A stretch of 64,000 nucleotides of DNA from Thermovenabulum sp049701175 (GCF_049701175.1 NZ_JBNATW010000002.1:1-64000), one strand, 5' to 3'; shown: positions 25,511 to 34,376, counted from the stretch's first letter. Numbers and translations: made by a program. The notes: a model not told the origin generated them from the letters alone.

Positions 25511-25586
25511 CGAGTAGGAGGTAGGTGATTATTTCACCTACCGTCCTCTCTCACCACCGTACGTACCGTTCGGTATACGGCGGTTC
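25511..25586 (-). mobile_element. Group II intron 3' remnant (domains V and VI)
   Basis: On the minus strand, ACCGCCGTATACC and GGTACGTACGGTGGT pair around a GAAC tetraloop (25553-25584), matching domain V with a CGC catalytic triad and the usual two-base bulge. A second hairpin with arms GGTAGGTGA and TCACCTACC (about 25519-25543) fits domain VI, ending in CTCCTACTCG at the junction with the methyltransferase relic. Domains I-IV and the reverse transcriptase are missing, so it cannot splice or move. Confidence 0.75.
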
Positions 25587-25589
25587 ATC

Positions 25590-26159
25590 AGAAATTATTA
25601 TGCCATCGAAAGACATTATAATTTTTAAATATTGAATCTTTAATTCCATTGCCCTTTAGCCTGCCGTAATCGTAGAGTATTATCTCAATATCCTCATTGG
25701 CAAAACATTCTTTTAAAAGATCTTTAATTTTTTTTGCAGTGCCAATACCGGTAATGCAGGCAGTAAGAATCGCGTTTTTTCTGCTTTTCTTATTTCTTAT
25801 AAATTTATAGCTTATAAATTATCAGTGCTTCTCGTTTTAAGGCGCCCTCTCCTATATTTGTTTTCTCATAAGTTTTTCATGCAGCGGCCTTTCGTGAAGG
25901 GAAGGAATATTTACTATAAGAGGAATTCTTCTTAAAAAAGTCTTTATAAGGCTGCAGATTTGCAAAGTTTCACCTGAGTTTTTAAACTGCCGTTATATCC
26001 TATGAGTTTTGTAAATGGATCGTCCGCAGAAATTTTCATGTTTAATTCGCTGCTTTTTGTGATTTCCTTTAATTCCTTAGATTTCTCTTCAAAAGCCTCT
26101 TTATCCAATCGTTTTTCCCCCAGGCATTGATCTTTTTTTATAACTATATTAACTAACAT
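25590..26159 (-). pseudogene. LevR-type sigma-54 activator relics
   Basis: Starting at 26159 the minus strand encodes LGEKRLDKEAFEEKSKELKE and SADDPFTKLIGYNGSLKTQV, the start of a LevR-type central domain, then stops. Further on come RIPLIVNIPSLHERPLHEKL and then NAILTACITGIGTAKKIKDLL and IEIILYDYGRLKGNG, the EIIA/PRD-side region of the same family, in several frames. The Walker A and most of the AAA+ domain are gone. Confidence 0.8.
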
Positions 26160-26226
26160 AGTTTTAAAAATTTTGTTATTAAAAATAATAAATATCCCAA
26201 AAAAAGATAGAAATAACCTGTATCAC

Positions 26227-26277
26227 TTGAACTATTATAAAAATATGTTATACTAAAAAGTAGATTTTACAGTCTAC
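26227..26277 (+). promoter_or_regulatory. Second copy of the MazE-type promoter/operator
   Basis: TTGAAC (26227-26232), 16 bases, TATACT (26249-26254), then GTAGA (26260-26264) and TCTAC (26273-26277). The spacing is identical to the mazEF promoter at 20869-20920, and the -35 and -10 hexamers are unchanged. Confidence 0.7.
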
Positions 26278-26295
26278 AAAAGGAAGGTGTTAAAA

Positions 26296-26553
26296 TTGAA
26301 TAAAACAACAACTGTTAGAATTGACAAAAGTACTTATGAAGCAATTAAAAAATTATCTACAGAACTCAAAGAATCTATGCAGAGCATAATTGAAAAAGCT
26401 ATCAAAGAATATCATAGAAAAATTCTATTAGAAAATACTGCAAAAGCTTTTGCTAACTTAAAATCTAATAAAAAGCTTTGGCAGGAAGAAATTGAAGAAA
26501 GAAATCTCTGGAACCATACTTTGTATTTTAAGTTACAAATTATTATGATATAA
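26296..26553 (+). CDS. Orphan MazE-like antitoxin copy with altered C-terminus
   Basis: Starts at the same TTG context as the gene at 20938 and is nearly identical for 75 residues (NKTTTVRIDKSTYEAIKKLS to EERNLW). It then diverges to NHTLYFKLQIIMI in place of DNTLEDLEE. No mazF follows; a VapBC operon begins 24 bases later. Because promoter and operator are kept, it might still bind the operator of the other copy. It may equally be a decaying remnant. Confidence 0.7.
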   Translation: MNKTTTVRIDKSTYEAIKKLSTELKESMQSIIEKAIKEYHRKILLENTAKAFANLKSNKKLWQEEIEERNLWNHTLYFKLQIIMI

Positions 26554-26576
26554 TATATGCCAAGAGGTGATGGCAA

Positions 26577-26783
26577 ATGAAAACTACATTATATGTCAAT
26601 AGAAAACTTTTAGAAGAAGCTATGCGTTTGATGGGAACTAATAAGATGACTGAAGCTGTAAATAAAGCTCTTGAGGATTTCATACGGAGGTATAAACTAG
26701 AAAAGCTTGCAAACCGCATCGGAAATACAGAACTTACTATAGACAAATCAGATTTGGAGGAAATGCGTAAAAATGACAGATAA
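26577..26783 (+). CDS. vapB: VapB-type antitoxin
   Basis: A 68-residue antitoxin with the N-terminal ribbon-helix-helix typical of the VapB/DUF2191 family (KTTLYVNRKLLEEAMRLMGTNKMTEAVNKALEDFIRRYK) and a short acidic tail. The ribosome binding site AAGAGGTGATGG lies upstream. It overlaps vapC by 11 bases. It binds and inhibits the following PIN toxin. Confidence 0.88.
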   Translation: MKTTLYVNRKLLEEAMRLMGTNKMTEAVNKALEDFIRRYKLEKLANRIGNTELTIDKSDLEEMRKNDR

Positions 26784-27183
26784 ATATCTTGTTGACACAT
26801 CTATATGGATAGAAAGCTTGAAAAGAAATGGTGACATAAATATACAACAATGGATGAAAAAAGCATTGTTAGAAGAAAGGGTTGTAATAACACCAATAAT
26901 AAAAATTGAAATTTTATCCGGTGCTATAAGCGAAAAACAATTTTTCGAATTAAAAGAAGAGCTTGATTCGTTAACAATTTTAGATAATAAACCGGAGTTA
27001 TGGGAAAAAACTGCCTATTTGAACTTTATCCTTCGACGAAAGGGGTTCAATGTACCGCTGACCGATGTTTTAATTAGCACATGGGCTTTAATTTATGATT
27101 GTGTTTTGGTACATCAGGACAGGCACTATGAGATGATAAAAGAAATTGAACGTAATTTGAAAACACTAAATTTTCTCACTTGA
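26773..27183 (+). CDS. vapC: VapC-type PIN-domain toxin
   Basis: A 136-residue PIN ribonuclease. YLVDTSIWIESL carries the first Asp, KIEILSGAISEKQFFELKEEL the second acidic site, and VPLTDVLISTWALIYDCVLVHQDRHYEMI the C-terminal Asp and DRHY motif. The set is complete, in contrast to the decayed copy at 23120-23391. It overlaps vapB, indicating coupled expression. Confidence 0.9.
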   Translation: MTDKYLVDTSIWIESLKRNGDINIQQWMKKALLEERVVITPIIKIEILSGAISEKQFFELKEELDSLTILDNKPELWEKTAYLNFILRRKGFNVPLTDVLISTWALIYDCVLVHQDRHYEMIKEIERNLKTLNFLT

Positions 27184-27227
27184 CAGTAATGGTTTTTTCC
27201 ATTAATGTGAGCGAACTTGACCAGCCT

Positions 27228-27298
27228 TTTTACACCTTCTTTCAAAACTACTTATAATGTTTCTTTAATATTATCAATTTTCATATCTTTTGTAAATG
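27228..27298 (-). pseudogene. Upstream region of a lost Uma2 gene
   Basis: About 70 bases (TTTTACACCTTCTTTCAAAA to TTTTGTAAAT) match the region directly upstream of both Uma2 genes (23930-24000 and 35040-35120). Here they lie next to SNF2 exactly as in the decayed copy, but no Uma2 coding sequence follows. Confidence 0.6.
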
Positions 27299-27310
27299 CG
27301 TTCTGCTCTC

Positions 27311-30300
27311 CTAAATTCTGAACAATTCCATCAACTCTTCCTTGGTTAAGGAGTTTATGAAAAGCTCGCCTTCGATTACCACCGAATTGATAAGGTCCTT
27401 CTTTTTCATCTGCAATTCATTTATCTTCTCTTCTATGGTCCCTTTAGTTATAAGCCTGAAAACCTGCACCTTGTTTTTCTGCCCAATTCTGTGAGCCCGG
27501 TCGGAGGCTTGATTTTCTACGGCAGGGTTCCACCAGGGGTCAAAGTGTATAACCATATCCGCTGATGTGAGGTTTAATCCCACTCCTCCTGCTTTCAGCG
27601 AAAGCAAAAATACCCGTCCGCAGCCGTTATTGAAATCATCTACTATCCTTTTTCTTTCATTAACACATGTACTCCCGTCAAGATAAGCGTATTTAATGTT
27701 CATTTCTTCCAACATTTTTCTTATTAAGGAAAGCATAGATGTAAATTGAGAAAATATTAAGACCCTCCTGCCGCTATCCATCAATTCCTGCAACAATTCC
27801 TCCAATAACTCCATTTTCCCGCTGGTTCCTTTATAATTTTCAATAAATAATGCTGGATGGCAGCATATCTGCCTTAATCTTAAAAGCCCTGAAAAAATAT
27901 GCATTTTGCTTTTTTCAAAACCTTCCCGCTCTATCCTTTCTTCCAGCTCCCCTTTTATATTTTTTAAATATGAAAGGTAGATTTTTTTCTGCTGGGGAGT
28001 CATTTCAACCAAAAGGGTGGTCTCTGTTTTTTCCGGCAGTTCCTTTAAAACATCATTCTTAGTTCTTCTTAAAATAAAGGGGGATATTAACTTTTTAAGT
28101 TCCTCTAAGGCTTTATTATTTCCTTCTATTATAGGCTTTTGGTAGTATTCATTGAATTTTTTATAAGAATAAAGGTAGCCCGGCATTATAAAATCAAAAA
28201 TTGACCATAATTCCGCCAGGGAATTTTCTATAGGAGTCCCTGTAAGAGCAAACCTCACATTAGATTTTAATTTTTTAACCGATTTTGCATTAAGGGAATC
28301 AAAATTTTTGATATGCTGGGCTTCGTCCAATATAACACAGTAAAAGTTATGACGGATATAAAATTCGAGGTCATTTCTTAAAAGCGGATACGATGTAATT
28401 ATTACATCATATTCATTAAGTTCTTTTATTAGTTTTTTCCTTTCAAAAATTGACCCGGATACTACCGCCGTTTTTAATTGAGGCGCAAATCTTGCAATTT
28501 CGTTTTCCCAGTTAAACATTAAGGTTGAAGGGGCAACTATAAGGGAAGTGTGCGGTGAAATTTTTGACTCTTTTACCGAAAGCAAAAAACTTATCGCCTG
28601 AAGGGTTTTACCAAGCCCCATATCATCTGCCAGAATACCTCCAAGCCCGTTTTCGGCAAGTATCTTCAGCCATTTAAACCCGATAACCTGGTATTCCCTT
28701 AATATCCCTTTTAAACTTTCAGGAGGTTCTACCTTTTGATACTTTGAATTTACTATATTCTCGATTATCCTTTCAAACTCTCCTGCTTGTTCAATAGACA
28801 GATTTGATTTATCCTTTACATTGTTTAAAAACCCTAAAAATCGGTATTTTGATAGGTTTACCTTGTTTTGTTCTATATCTTCTTTTGATACATCCTCCAA
28901 AAGCTCAGCCAATTTATTAATACGGTTTTCTTCTAAAGAAATAAAAGAACCGTCTTTCAATCTAAAATACTTCTTTTTCTCCTTAATAGAATGCAGTATC
29001 TCCTCTGCCGTCCTCACATCAATGTCTTCAAAATCGGTTTTTATTTCAAGAAGATTTCCGCTTAAATAACTTATAGATGACCTTATTTTCGGGGTTTTTA
29101 TGGAAAAAAGGTGTTTAATATCGGACGAATAATAAACTTCCCCCATTTGAGTAAGATTTGGCAGCACTTCTTTTATAAAAATATAAAGTTTTTCCTCATC
29201 TTGGAGCACTGCCCTTCCTCTTTCTATTGAAAAACCCGTATCTCCTAAAAGTTTTATAATATACATTTCTTTTTCATAATCCCTTACAATAAGATGCTGT
29301 AAACTTTCCTTTGTAAAGGGATTAAACTCTTCTTCGCCGTAAATAAACTTAACATCAACAGCAATTCCTTTTTTATATCCCTCAATATGCATTTTAAATT
29401 TAAGGGGTTTCCTTTCTACCGCATATTTCAGGTCTTCGGAAAGTTTTATATTTTTACATTTCTGCAGGTGCGGTAATACAGAAAACAGCTTATGTTGATT
29501 TTCTCCGGTAAATTTTAACTCATTCCAGTCTTTCAAATAAAGCCCTTTAACGATTGGAAATACTTGTTCATTATTATTTAACAAATATACCTTATCGTCC
29601 TTTAAAATAATTCTTTCTTCCCCATCTAAAGGTAATCCCATTTCCCCCTCAGGTTTAACATATATACCGTCATTATTTTTTTCTATTTTAATATTGAAAG
29701 GCAAATCGTTAACTTCAAAGCTTATTACCTTTTCGAAGGGGCTTATCATATTAACAGGTTTATTCCCCAATGCTTTAGCAACTTTCATTAAAAAATTGTA
29801 ATTTAAATTAACGTATTTTCCGTCTAAGAAAACATTAGGAGTACTATAAATCGTTATACTTTGTTCTATCTCATACAATTCTTTTATAATTTTTAACACT
29901 TCGGCGTCTTCTTTTGAAAACACGTGAAGAAGTGGATTAAATTCAAATAATTTACCGAAACTAAAGGGCAGATTATTTTCTATTTTTTTAATAAACTCTT
30001 TGATGTCCTTTAAAATATATAAACGTTTATCCCCAATGCGCATGTGCATGCTGCATACAAAATCATGTACATTATACTTTTTGAACTCAAAATAGTATTC
30101 CACCTTTACTTCTTGCTTTTTAATTTCGCTATTACTATTTTTAAATAGTTCCAATAAAACATAATCTTCTATGTAATAATCTTCTTTCATATCTTTGTGT
30201 TTGTTATCATTCTTTCTCGGCAGCCCTTTTTCAAAAATATGACACAAAACGGCAATCACATGCTTGCAGGCACCATCAAATTGAAAATAAGCCGGGCATG

Positions 30301-30499
30301 AGCACCTGTAATCCTTGATAAAATTATTTTCTATTTCGAAAAAAACATCATAATCCTCACTGCCTTTAACAACGGCATGAAGTATTTCGCCCTCAAACTT
30401 AATGTTTTTCACAGCACCTGATTCATAATAGGCAATGCCTCTTTTTACTACTTCCGGTGAAGCTATCATCCTCAAATAATCCTGATTATAAACTCCCAT
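27311..30499 (-). CDS. SNF2-family helicase with SWIM zinc finger
   Basis: A 1062-residue ATPase. An N-terminal SWIM zinc finger (CSCPAYFQFDGACKHV, about residues 62-77) is followed by a long middle region with a Snf2-associated domain and a C-terminal motor. Motor motifs are DDMGLGKTLQA (I), LDEAQHIKN (II), ALTGTPIEN (III) and QASDRAHRIGQ (VI). Such proteins resemble bacterial HepA/RapA-like remodelers and are frequent in defence islands, but the substrate is unknown. It is divergent from the pRiA4b-type gene; the pair was duplicated, and the other SNF2 copy is decayed. Confidence 0.92.
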   Translation of the reverse strand: MGVYNQDYLRMIASPEVVKRGIAYYESGAVKNIKFEGEILHAVVKGSEDYDVFFEIENNFIKDYRCSCPAYFQFDGACKHVIAVLCHIFEKGLPRKNDNKHKDMKEDYYIEDYVLLELFKNSNSEIKKQEVKVEYYFEFKKYNVHDFVCSMHMRIGDKRLYILKDIKEFIKKIENNLPFSFGKLFEFNPLLHVFSKEDAEVLKIIKELYEIEQSITIYSTPNVFLDGKYVNLNYNFLMKVAKALGNKPVNMISPFEKVISFEVNDLPFNIKIEKNNDGIYVKPEGEMGLPLDGEERIILKDDKVYLLNNNEQVFPIVKGLYLKDWNELKFTGENQHKLFSVLPHLQKCKNIKLSEDLKYAVERKPLKFKMHIEGYKKGIAVDVKFIYGEEEFNPFTKESLQHLIVRDYEKEMYIIKLLGDTGFSIERGRAVLQDEEKLYIFIKEVLPNLTQMGEVYYSSDIKHLFSIKTPKIRSSISYLSGNLLEIKTDFEDIDVRTAEEILHSIKEKKKYFRLKDGSFISLEENRINKLAELLEDVSKEDIEQNKVNLSKYRFLGFLNNVKDKSNLSIEQAGEFERIIENIVNSKYQKVEPPESLKGILREYQVIGFKWLKILAENGLGGILADDMGLGKTLQAISFLLSVKESKISPHTSLIVAPSTLMFNWENEIARFAPQLKTAVVSGSIFERKKLIKELNEYDVIITSYPLLRNDLEFYIRHNFYCVILDEAQHIKNFDSLNAKSVKKLKSNVRFALTGTPIENSLAELWSIFDFIMPGYLYSYKKFNEYYQKPIIEGNNKALEELKKLISPFILRRTKNDVLKELPEKTETTLLVEMTPQQKKIYLSYLKNIKGELEERIEREGFEKSKMHIFSGLLRLRQICCHPALFIENYKGTSGKMELLEELLQELMDSGRRVLIFSQFTSMLSLIRKMLEEMNIKYAYLDGSTCVNERKRIVDDFNNGCGRVFLLSLKAGGVGLNLTSADMVIHFDPWWNPAVENQASDRAHRIGQKNKVQVFRLITKGTIEEKINELQMKKKDLINSVVIEGELFINSLTKEELMELFRI

Positions 30500-30670
30500 T
30501 TGTTTTTTCCTCCGATTTTATCTGCTTTAACAGTATATTTTCTTCTTTAATTTATAAAAATCCTTTTTTCTGACTTTAAAATTTTTAAAAAAGGAATTTG
30601 AGCAATTTTATAGAACTCATAATAATATTATAATTTTATTATTGAATAGATGGAAGGAGCGGCAAACATT

Positions 30671-31225
30671 ATGAAAATCCTTCAGATGAAAATAACCCTT
30701 AAAGATATAAAACCTCCTGTTTGGAGGAGGATTTTGGTAAAAGATGATATAACATTTTATAAGCTAAATACGATTATACAGTATGTAATGGGATGGTCTG
30801 GATACCACCTTTATGAATTCAGGATTGGCGATATGGTAATAGGTGAAAAGGATGATGGTTGGGACCTTTACGATGATTATGAATTCAAAAATGCTAAAAG
30901 GTTCAAATTAAGCAACATGAATTTTGAACCAAAAGATAAATTCCTCTATATTTACGATTTTGGCGATAATTGGGAACACAGCATATTGGTTGAAAAAGTA
31001 CTTGAACCCCAAGAAGGTATAAGATATCCGTTATGCATAGCAGGAAAAAGAAACTGTCCTCCCGAAGACGTAGGAGGCCCCTGGGGATATCAAAACTTCC
31101 TTGAAGCAATAAAAAACCCTCGTCATCCGGAACATAAATTAATGCTACAATGGATAGGAGGTTCATTTGACCCTGAAGAATTTAATATAGATAAAATTAA
31201 TCAAATCTTGAAGACGGTGAGGTAA
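30671..31225 (+). CDS. Plasmid pRiA4b ORF-3-like protein
   Basis: A 184-residue member of the pRiA4b ORF-3 family, marked by LKDIKPPVWRRILVKDDITFYKLNTIIQ, WSGYHLYEF and FLYIYDFGDNWEHSI, then CPPEDVGGPWGY. Function is unknown; it often lies near mobile or defence genes. I use the ATG at 30671 because GGAAGGAG sits before it; the ATG at 30650 contains that site. It is divergent from SNF2, and its end overlaps the convergent pdxA by 29 bases. Confidence 0.88.
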   Translation: MKILQMKITLKDIKPPVWRRILVKDDITFYKLNTIIQYVMGWSGYHLYEFRIGDMVIGEKDDGWDLYDDYEFKNAKRFKLSNMNFEPKDKFLYIYDFGDNWEHSILVEKVLEPQEGIRYPLCIAGKRNCPPEDVGGPWGYQNFLEAIKNPRHPEHKLMLQWIGGSFDPEEFNIDKINQILKTVR

Positions 31226-32228
31226 AAAACTTTGCATATTCCCCCGCAACTTTTATAGCTTCTTCCATACTAATAGAGCTTGCAATACCTTTTCCTGCAA
31301 TATCAAAAGCGGTTCCGTGATCCACCGATGTTCTTATAAACGGCAGCCCAGTGGTAACGCTTACGGTTCTTTCAAAATCCAGCGTTTTTGCAGCAATATG
31401 TCCCTGATCGTGATAAAGGGACAATACCGCATCATATCGGCCAAGCCTTGCCCAATAAAAAACGGAATCGGCAGGTACCGGCCCTTCCACCCTTATCCCT
31501 TCTTCCCGTGCTTTCTTTATTGCAGGTATTATCTCCCTCTCCTCTTCCGAGCCAAAAAGCCCGCCGTCTCCTCCGTGAGGATTCAGGGCAGCTACCGCTA
31601 TCGTCGCATTTAAAAGCCCTAAATTTTTCAACGCTTTATTGCAGGCAATTAAAGTTTTATAAATATTATCCATCTTTACTTTAAAACAAGCATCGAGTAA
31701 GGATATATGCCTTGTAAGGAAAAATATGCGAAGTTTATCCACCTGAAACATCGTCAAAACATCTTCGCTTTTTGTAAGCTCTGCAAATATTTCGGTATGG
31801 CCGATAAAGTTTATTCCCGCAGCGCGAATAGCTTCTTTATTTATCGGAGCGGTGGCAACCCCGTCTATTAACCCCTCCATAGCAAGTTCAATAGATTTTT
31901 TTATATACTCAAAAGCGGCCTTTCCCGCCTCGGCTGAAATTTTCCCAAAAGGTATATTTTCTCTTATATTGTTTAGATCTAATATATAGGCTTTACCAAA
32001 GGAAAAATCCTTTCCCCTCAAGGCTTTTATCTCATCCTCTTTTATTGCAACAACATCCATGTTTATATGGGTAATTCTCATAGCTTTTTCTATTATATTT
32101 TTTGACCCTATCACCAAAGGATTTACCTTTTCATATATTTCCTTTTTCGATAAAGCTTTTGCCACAATTTCCGGACCAATCCCTACAGGGTCTCCCATAG
32201 TTATTCCGATAATAGGCTTATTTATCAA
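31197..32228 (-). CDS. pdxA: 4-hydroxythreonine-4-phosphate dehydrogenase family (PdxA)
   Basis: A 343-residue metal- and NAD-dependent oxidative decarboxylase. It shows GITMGDPVGIGPEI, GHTEIFAEL (metal His), LNPHGGDGGLFG and YHDQGHIAAKTLDF (metal His), and ends with VDHGTAFDIAGKG. No pdxB, pdxJ or pdxH is nearby. It could be the PdxA2 type used in threonate-like sugar-acid breakdown, which would fit the LevR-type regulator relic in the decayed copy. Its 3' end overlaps the convergent pRiA4b-type gene. Confidence 0.88.
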   Translation of the reverse strand: MINKPIIGITMGDPVGIGPEIVAKALSKKEIYEKVNPLVIGSKNIIEKAMRITHINMDVVAIKEDEIKALRGKDFSFGKAYILDLNNIRENIPFGKISAEAGKAAFEYIKKSIELAMEGLIDGVATAPINKEAIRAAGINFIGHTEIFAELTKSEDVLTMFQVDKLRIFFLTRHISLLDACFKVKMDNIYKTLIACNKALKNLGLLNATIAVAALNPHGGDGGLFGSEEEREIIPAIKKAREEGIRVEGPVPADSVFYWARLGRYDAVLSLYHDQGHIAAKTLDFERTVSVTTGLPFIRTSVDHGTAFDIAGKGIASSISMEEAIKVAGEYAKFFTSPSSRFD

Positions 32229-32234
32229 GCTTTT

Positions 32235-32822
32235 TCACTCCTTTTTTAAAACTACATTCAGCCATTTTTCATCTTCTCTGCCTTTTCTCACATCACGGGT
32301 AATTTTTATTTCTAAAATCGAAAAATACTGATGGTTTTTTAAAAGCTCGCATAAAGAACTTTCATCATAATTATTAAAAAATCTCCCGTTTCTTATTTCT
32401 TCTCCATTGCCGTATTTAAAGGAAGAATAAAAAATTCCGCCCTTTTTTAGAGCTTTATAAATCTTATTAAATATAGAATCAATTTTGCTCCTTGTCACAT
32501 GTAAAAGCGAGGCACATGCCCATATCCCATCAAATTCTTCATTAAAATTAATTTCGTCAAAGGTAAGATGAAGGGTTTGTCTTCCCGTAAACTGCGTTGA
32601 AAGCTTTACCATTTCCATAGAACCGTCTGCCGCCACCACATCATAACCTTTTTGCAAAAAATATTTTGTGTCCCTCCCCGAGCCGCAGCCAAGGTCAAGG
32701 ATTTTAGCCCCCATGGGTAAATATTTCAAAAAAAGCTCATAAACTCCCTTCATATCCGCATCTTTCGTATTTTCAAAAAACGTATTTGCATTTTCATCAT
32801 AATATCTTATTGTTGAGTCCAT
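32235..32822 (-). CDS. SAM-dependent class I methyltransferase
   Basis: A 195-residue methyltransferase with motif I AKILDLGCGSGRDTKYF, VVAADGSMEMV, and GIWACASLLHVTRSKI. It resembles the small UbiE/Tehb-like group. The N-terminus YYDENANTFFENTKDADM is typical for methyltransferases that pair with PLD-helicase genes in Firmicutes. It overlaps the following helicase fragment by 16 bases. Substrate unknown. A truncated copy lies at 25325-25510. Confidence 0.85.
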   Translation of the reverse strand: MDSTIRYYDENANTFFENTKDADMKGVYELFLKYLPMGAKILDLGCGSGRDTKYFLQKGYDVVAADGSMEMVKLSTQFTGRQTLHLTFDEINFNEEFDGIWACASLLHVTRSKIDSIFNKIYKALKKGGIFYSSFKYGNGEEIRNGRFFNNYDESSLCELLKNHQYFSILEIKITRDVRKGREDEKWLNVVLKKE

Positions 32823-33733
32823 TTTTCATATCTCTCCTTGTAGTAATTCTTTATTCGATAATCTATTGAATCCTTAAAATGCATTAAAAAATATTCATTT
32901 TTTATAAACTGCGTTAGTTTCTCGTTTAGACAAAAATAATCTCCATCCCTGTAGAAAAATTCAGGATTGGTTTTAATTAAATATTTTTCGGGATTTTCTC
33001 TCGATAACTTTATGTACTCTTCAATGCCCCAGGATTTATAATCGCTTCTTGTTTTGTGTATCTCCAAATCAACAGCATTTGAAGGGGTTGAAAAAAATTC
33101 CTTGAAAACTATATAAATATCATCGGGAGTCAATTTCAACCTCATGTTTCCGTTATTGTAAAATGCAAGCAAAAGCGGCATTTTGTAGACCTTTGTCATC
33201 TTTGTATTTTCAATAAATTTTATAAACTCGTGAGCAACTGTGTTACATAAAATATCTTCATCAGGCTTTAATTCATTGTTGCTTTTTAAAAAGGATACAT
33301 AATGTTTAAGAACATTTATTGAGGGATCAGAAAATCTTTTTATGCCTTTATATACACTTTCATCAATATATTTGAAAAATTCAACTCTATTCGGCCGTTT
33401 ACCCAGCATTTCTTTTATTCTCAAATACTCTTCAAAGACCAGGGTTTTTATGTCTTTAAGTTTCTCAGCCTGTTTCCTGAAAATATCTATCAACCTTAAA
33501 TCAAAGTCGATGACACAATCATCTGGAAAATCAAAATCATCTACGGTATACTTTCCTCTTTTAACGGATTCCACATCAAAATCTTTACCGCTTAAAAGAA
33601 AGGGAATTATAAATGCTTTTTTATAGTTTCCAATAAAGTCTAAAACGGTTAAATAATCTTTATTTTTTGCCTTTCTTAAACCTCTGCCCAATTGCTGTGG
33701 TTTTTTCAATCCTGTAATTCCACTCAATTCCAT
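32807..33733 (-). pseudogene. C-terminal part of a PLD-helicase, motor lost
   Basis: The frame begins with a nonsense lead and then QQLGRGLRKAKNKDYLTVLDFIGNYKKAF, which is motif VI and the start of the C-terminal region of superfamily 2 helicases that carry an N-terminal phospholipase-D domain. The remaining 270 residues match the C-terminal part of that family (GIEEYIKLSRENPEKYLIKTN). The PLD part lies just upstream in another frame (33660-34238), and the whole ATPase core between them is deleted. Confidence 0.8.
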
Positions 33734-34238
33734 AAGTCAATGCAGACTCTGAAATGTTTGAAGAGCCAATGAAAATATCTCCTCTACCATCGCCGTATTC
33801 AATTATATATGCTTTTGGATGAAACGGAATATTATCATTTTTAAAAAATCTTAAATCTACATAATCTCCTAACCTATCTTTTATCAAATAAAGGGCAGAA
33901 GGCTGAGTAATGTTTAAATACCTTCCAGTGATAATACTGATAGGACAATTCCGCTTTCTTGCTTCAACTAAATCCTCAATTATTAATCTTACACCGGATT
34001 CCAGCAAAAATGACACTATTAAATTTATTTCTATAGCTTTTGAAAAGGATTTCTTTAACTCTATAAGAAAGTTTTCATTGCCCCCGCAAAAACACTTCTT
34101 AAATTCAATGTATTGCTTTAACAATAATTGATTATAGATATTTTCTAATTTTTTGTATATTTTATCCACATCTTCAAGCGTAATATCATTCAAATTATCC
34201 TGGATTATTTTTAATCCTCTTTCTTCCATTTTTTTCAC
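33660..34238 (-). pseudogene. N-terminal PLD-nuclease part of a disrupted helicase
   Basis: About 180 residues form a phospholipase-D-like nuclease domain: LIVSFLLESGVRLI, ISIITGRYLNITQPSAL, FHPKAYIIEYGDGRGDIFIGSSNISESALTYGIEWN with the HxK-type motif. It then runs out of frame into the region where the helicase C-terminus starts. Relatives carry roughly 900-1000 residues with an SF2 motor after this domain. The PLD domain alone could still fold, but the helicase is broken. Confidence 0.8.
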
Positions 34239-34341
34239 CTTGCAAAAGGTAATAAAAATTAAATTTAAATTTCTGAATATATTTTAACATAATAACTCCG
34301 GATATCGAGTATTTTTTAAAAAGGTTTCTACAATAATTTAA

Positions 34342-34376
34342 AAAGCGGGCATAGTTTATATTTGTAAGCCCGCTTT
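34342..34376 (-). terminator. Terminator after the second Uma2 gene
   Basis: Arms AAAGCGGGC and GCCCGCTTT; on the minus strand the second arm runs into TTTTTAAATT. It lies about 100 bases after the stop of the Uma2 pseudogene. Confidence 0.6.

Noticed and set aside
20294..25600. CRISPR array or insertion-sequence transposase in the repeat-rich island
   Set aside because: The repeats are gene duplicates of differing length, not short regular repeats with spacers; no transposase motif or terminal inverted repeats were seen.
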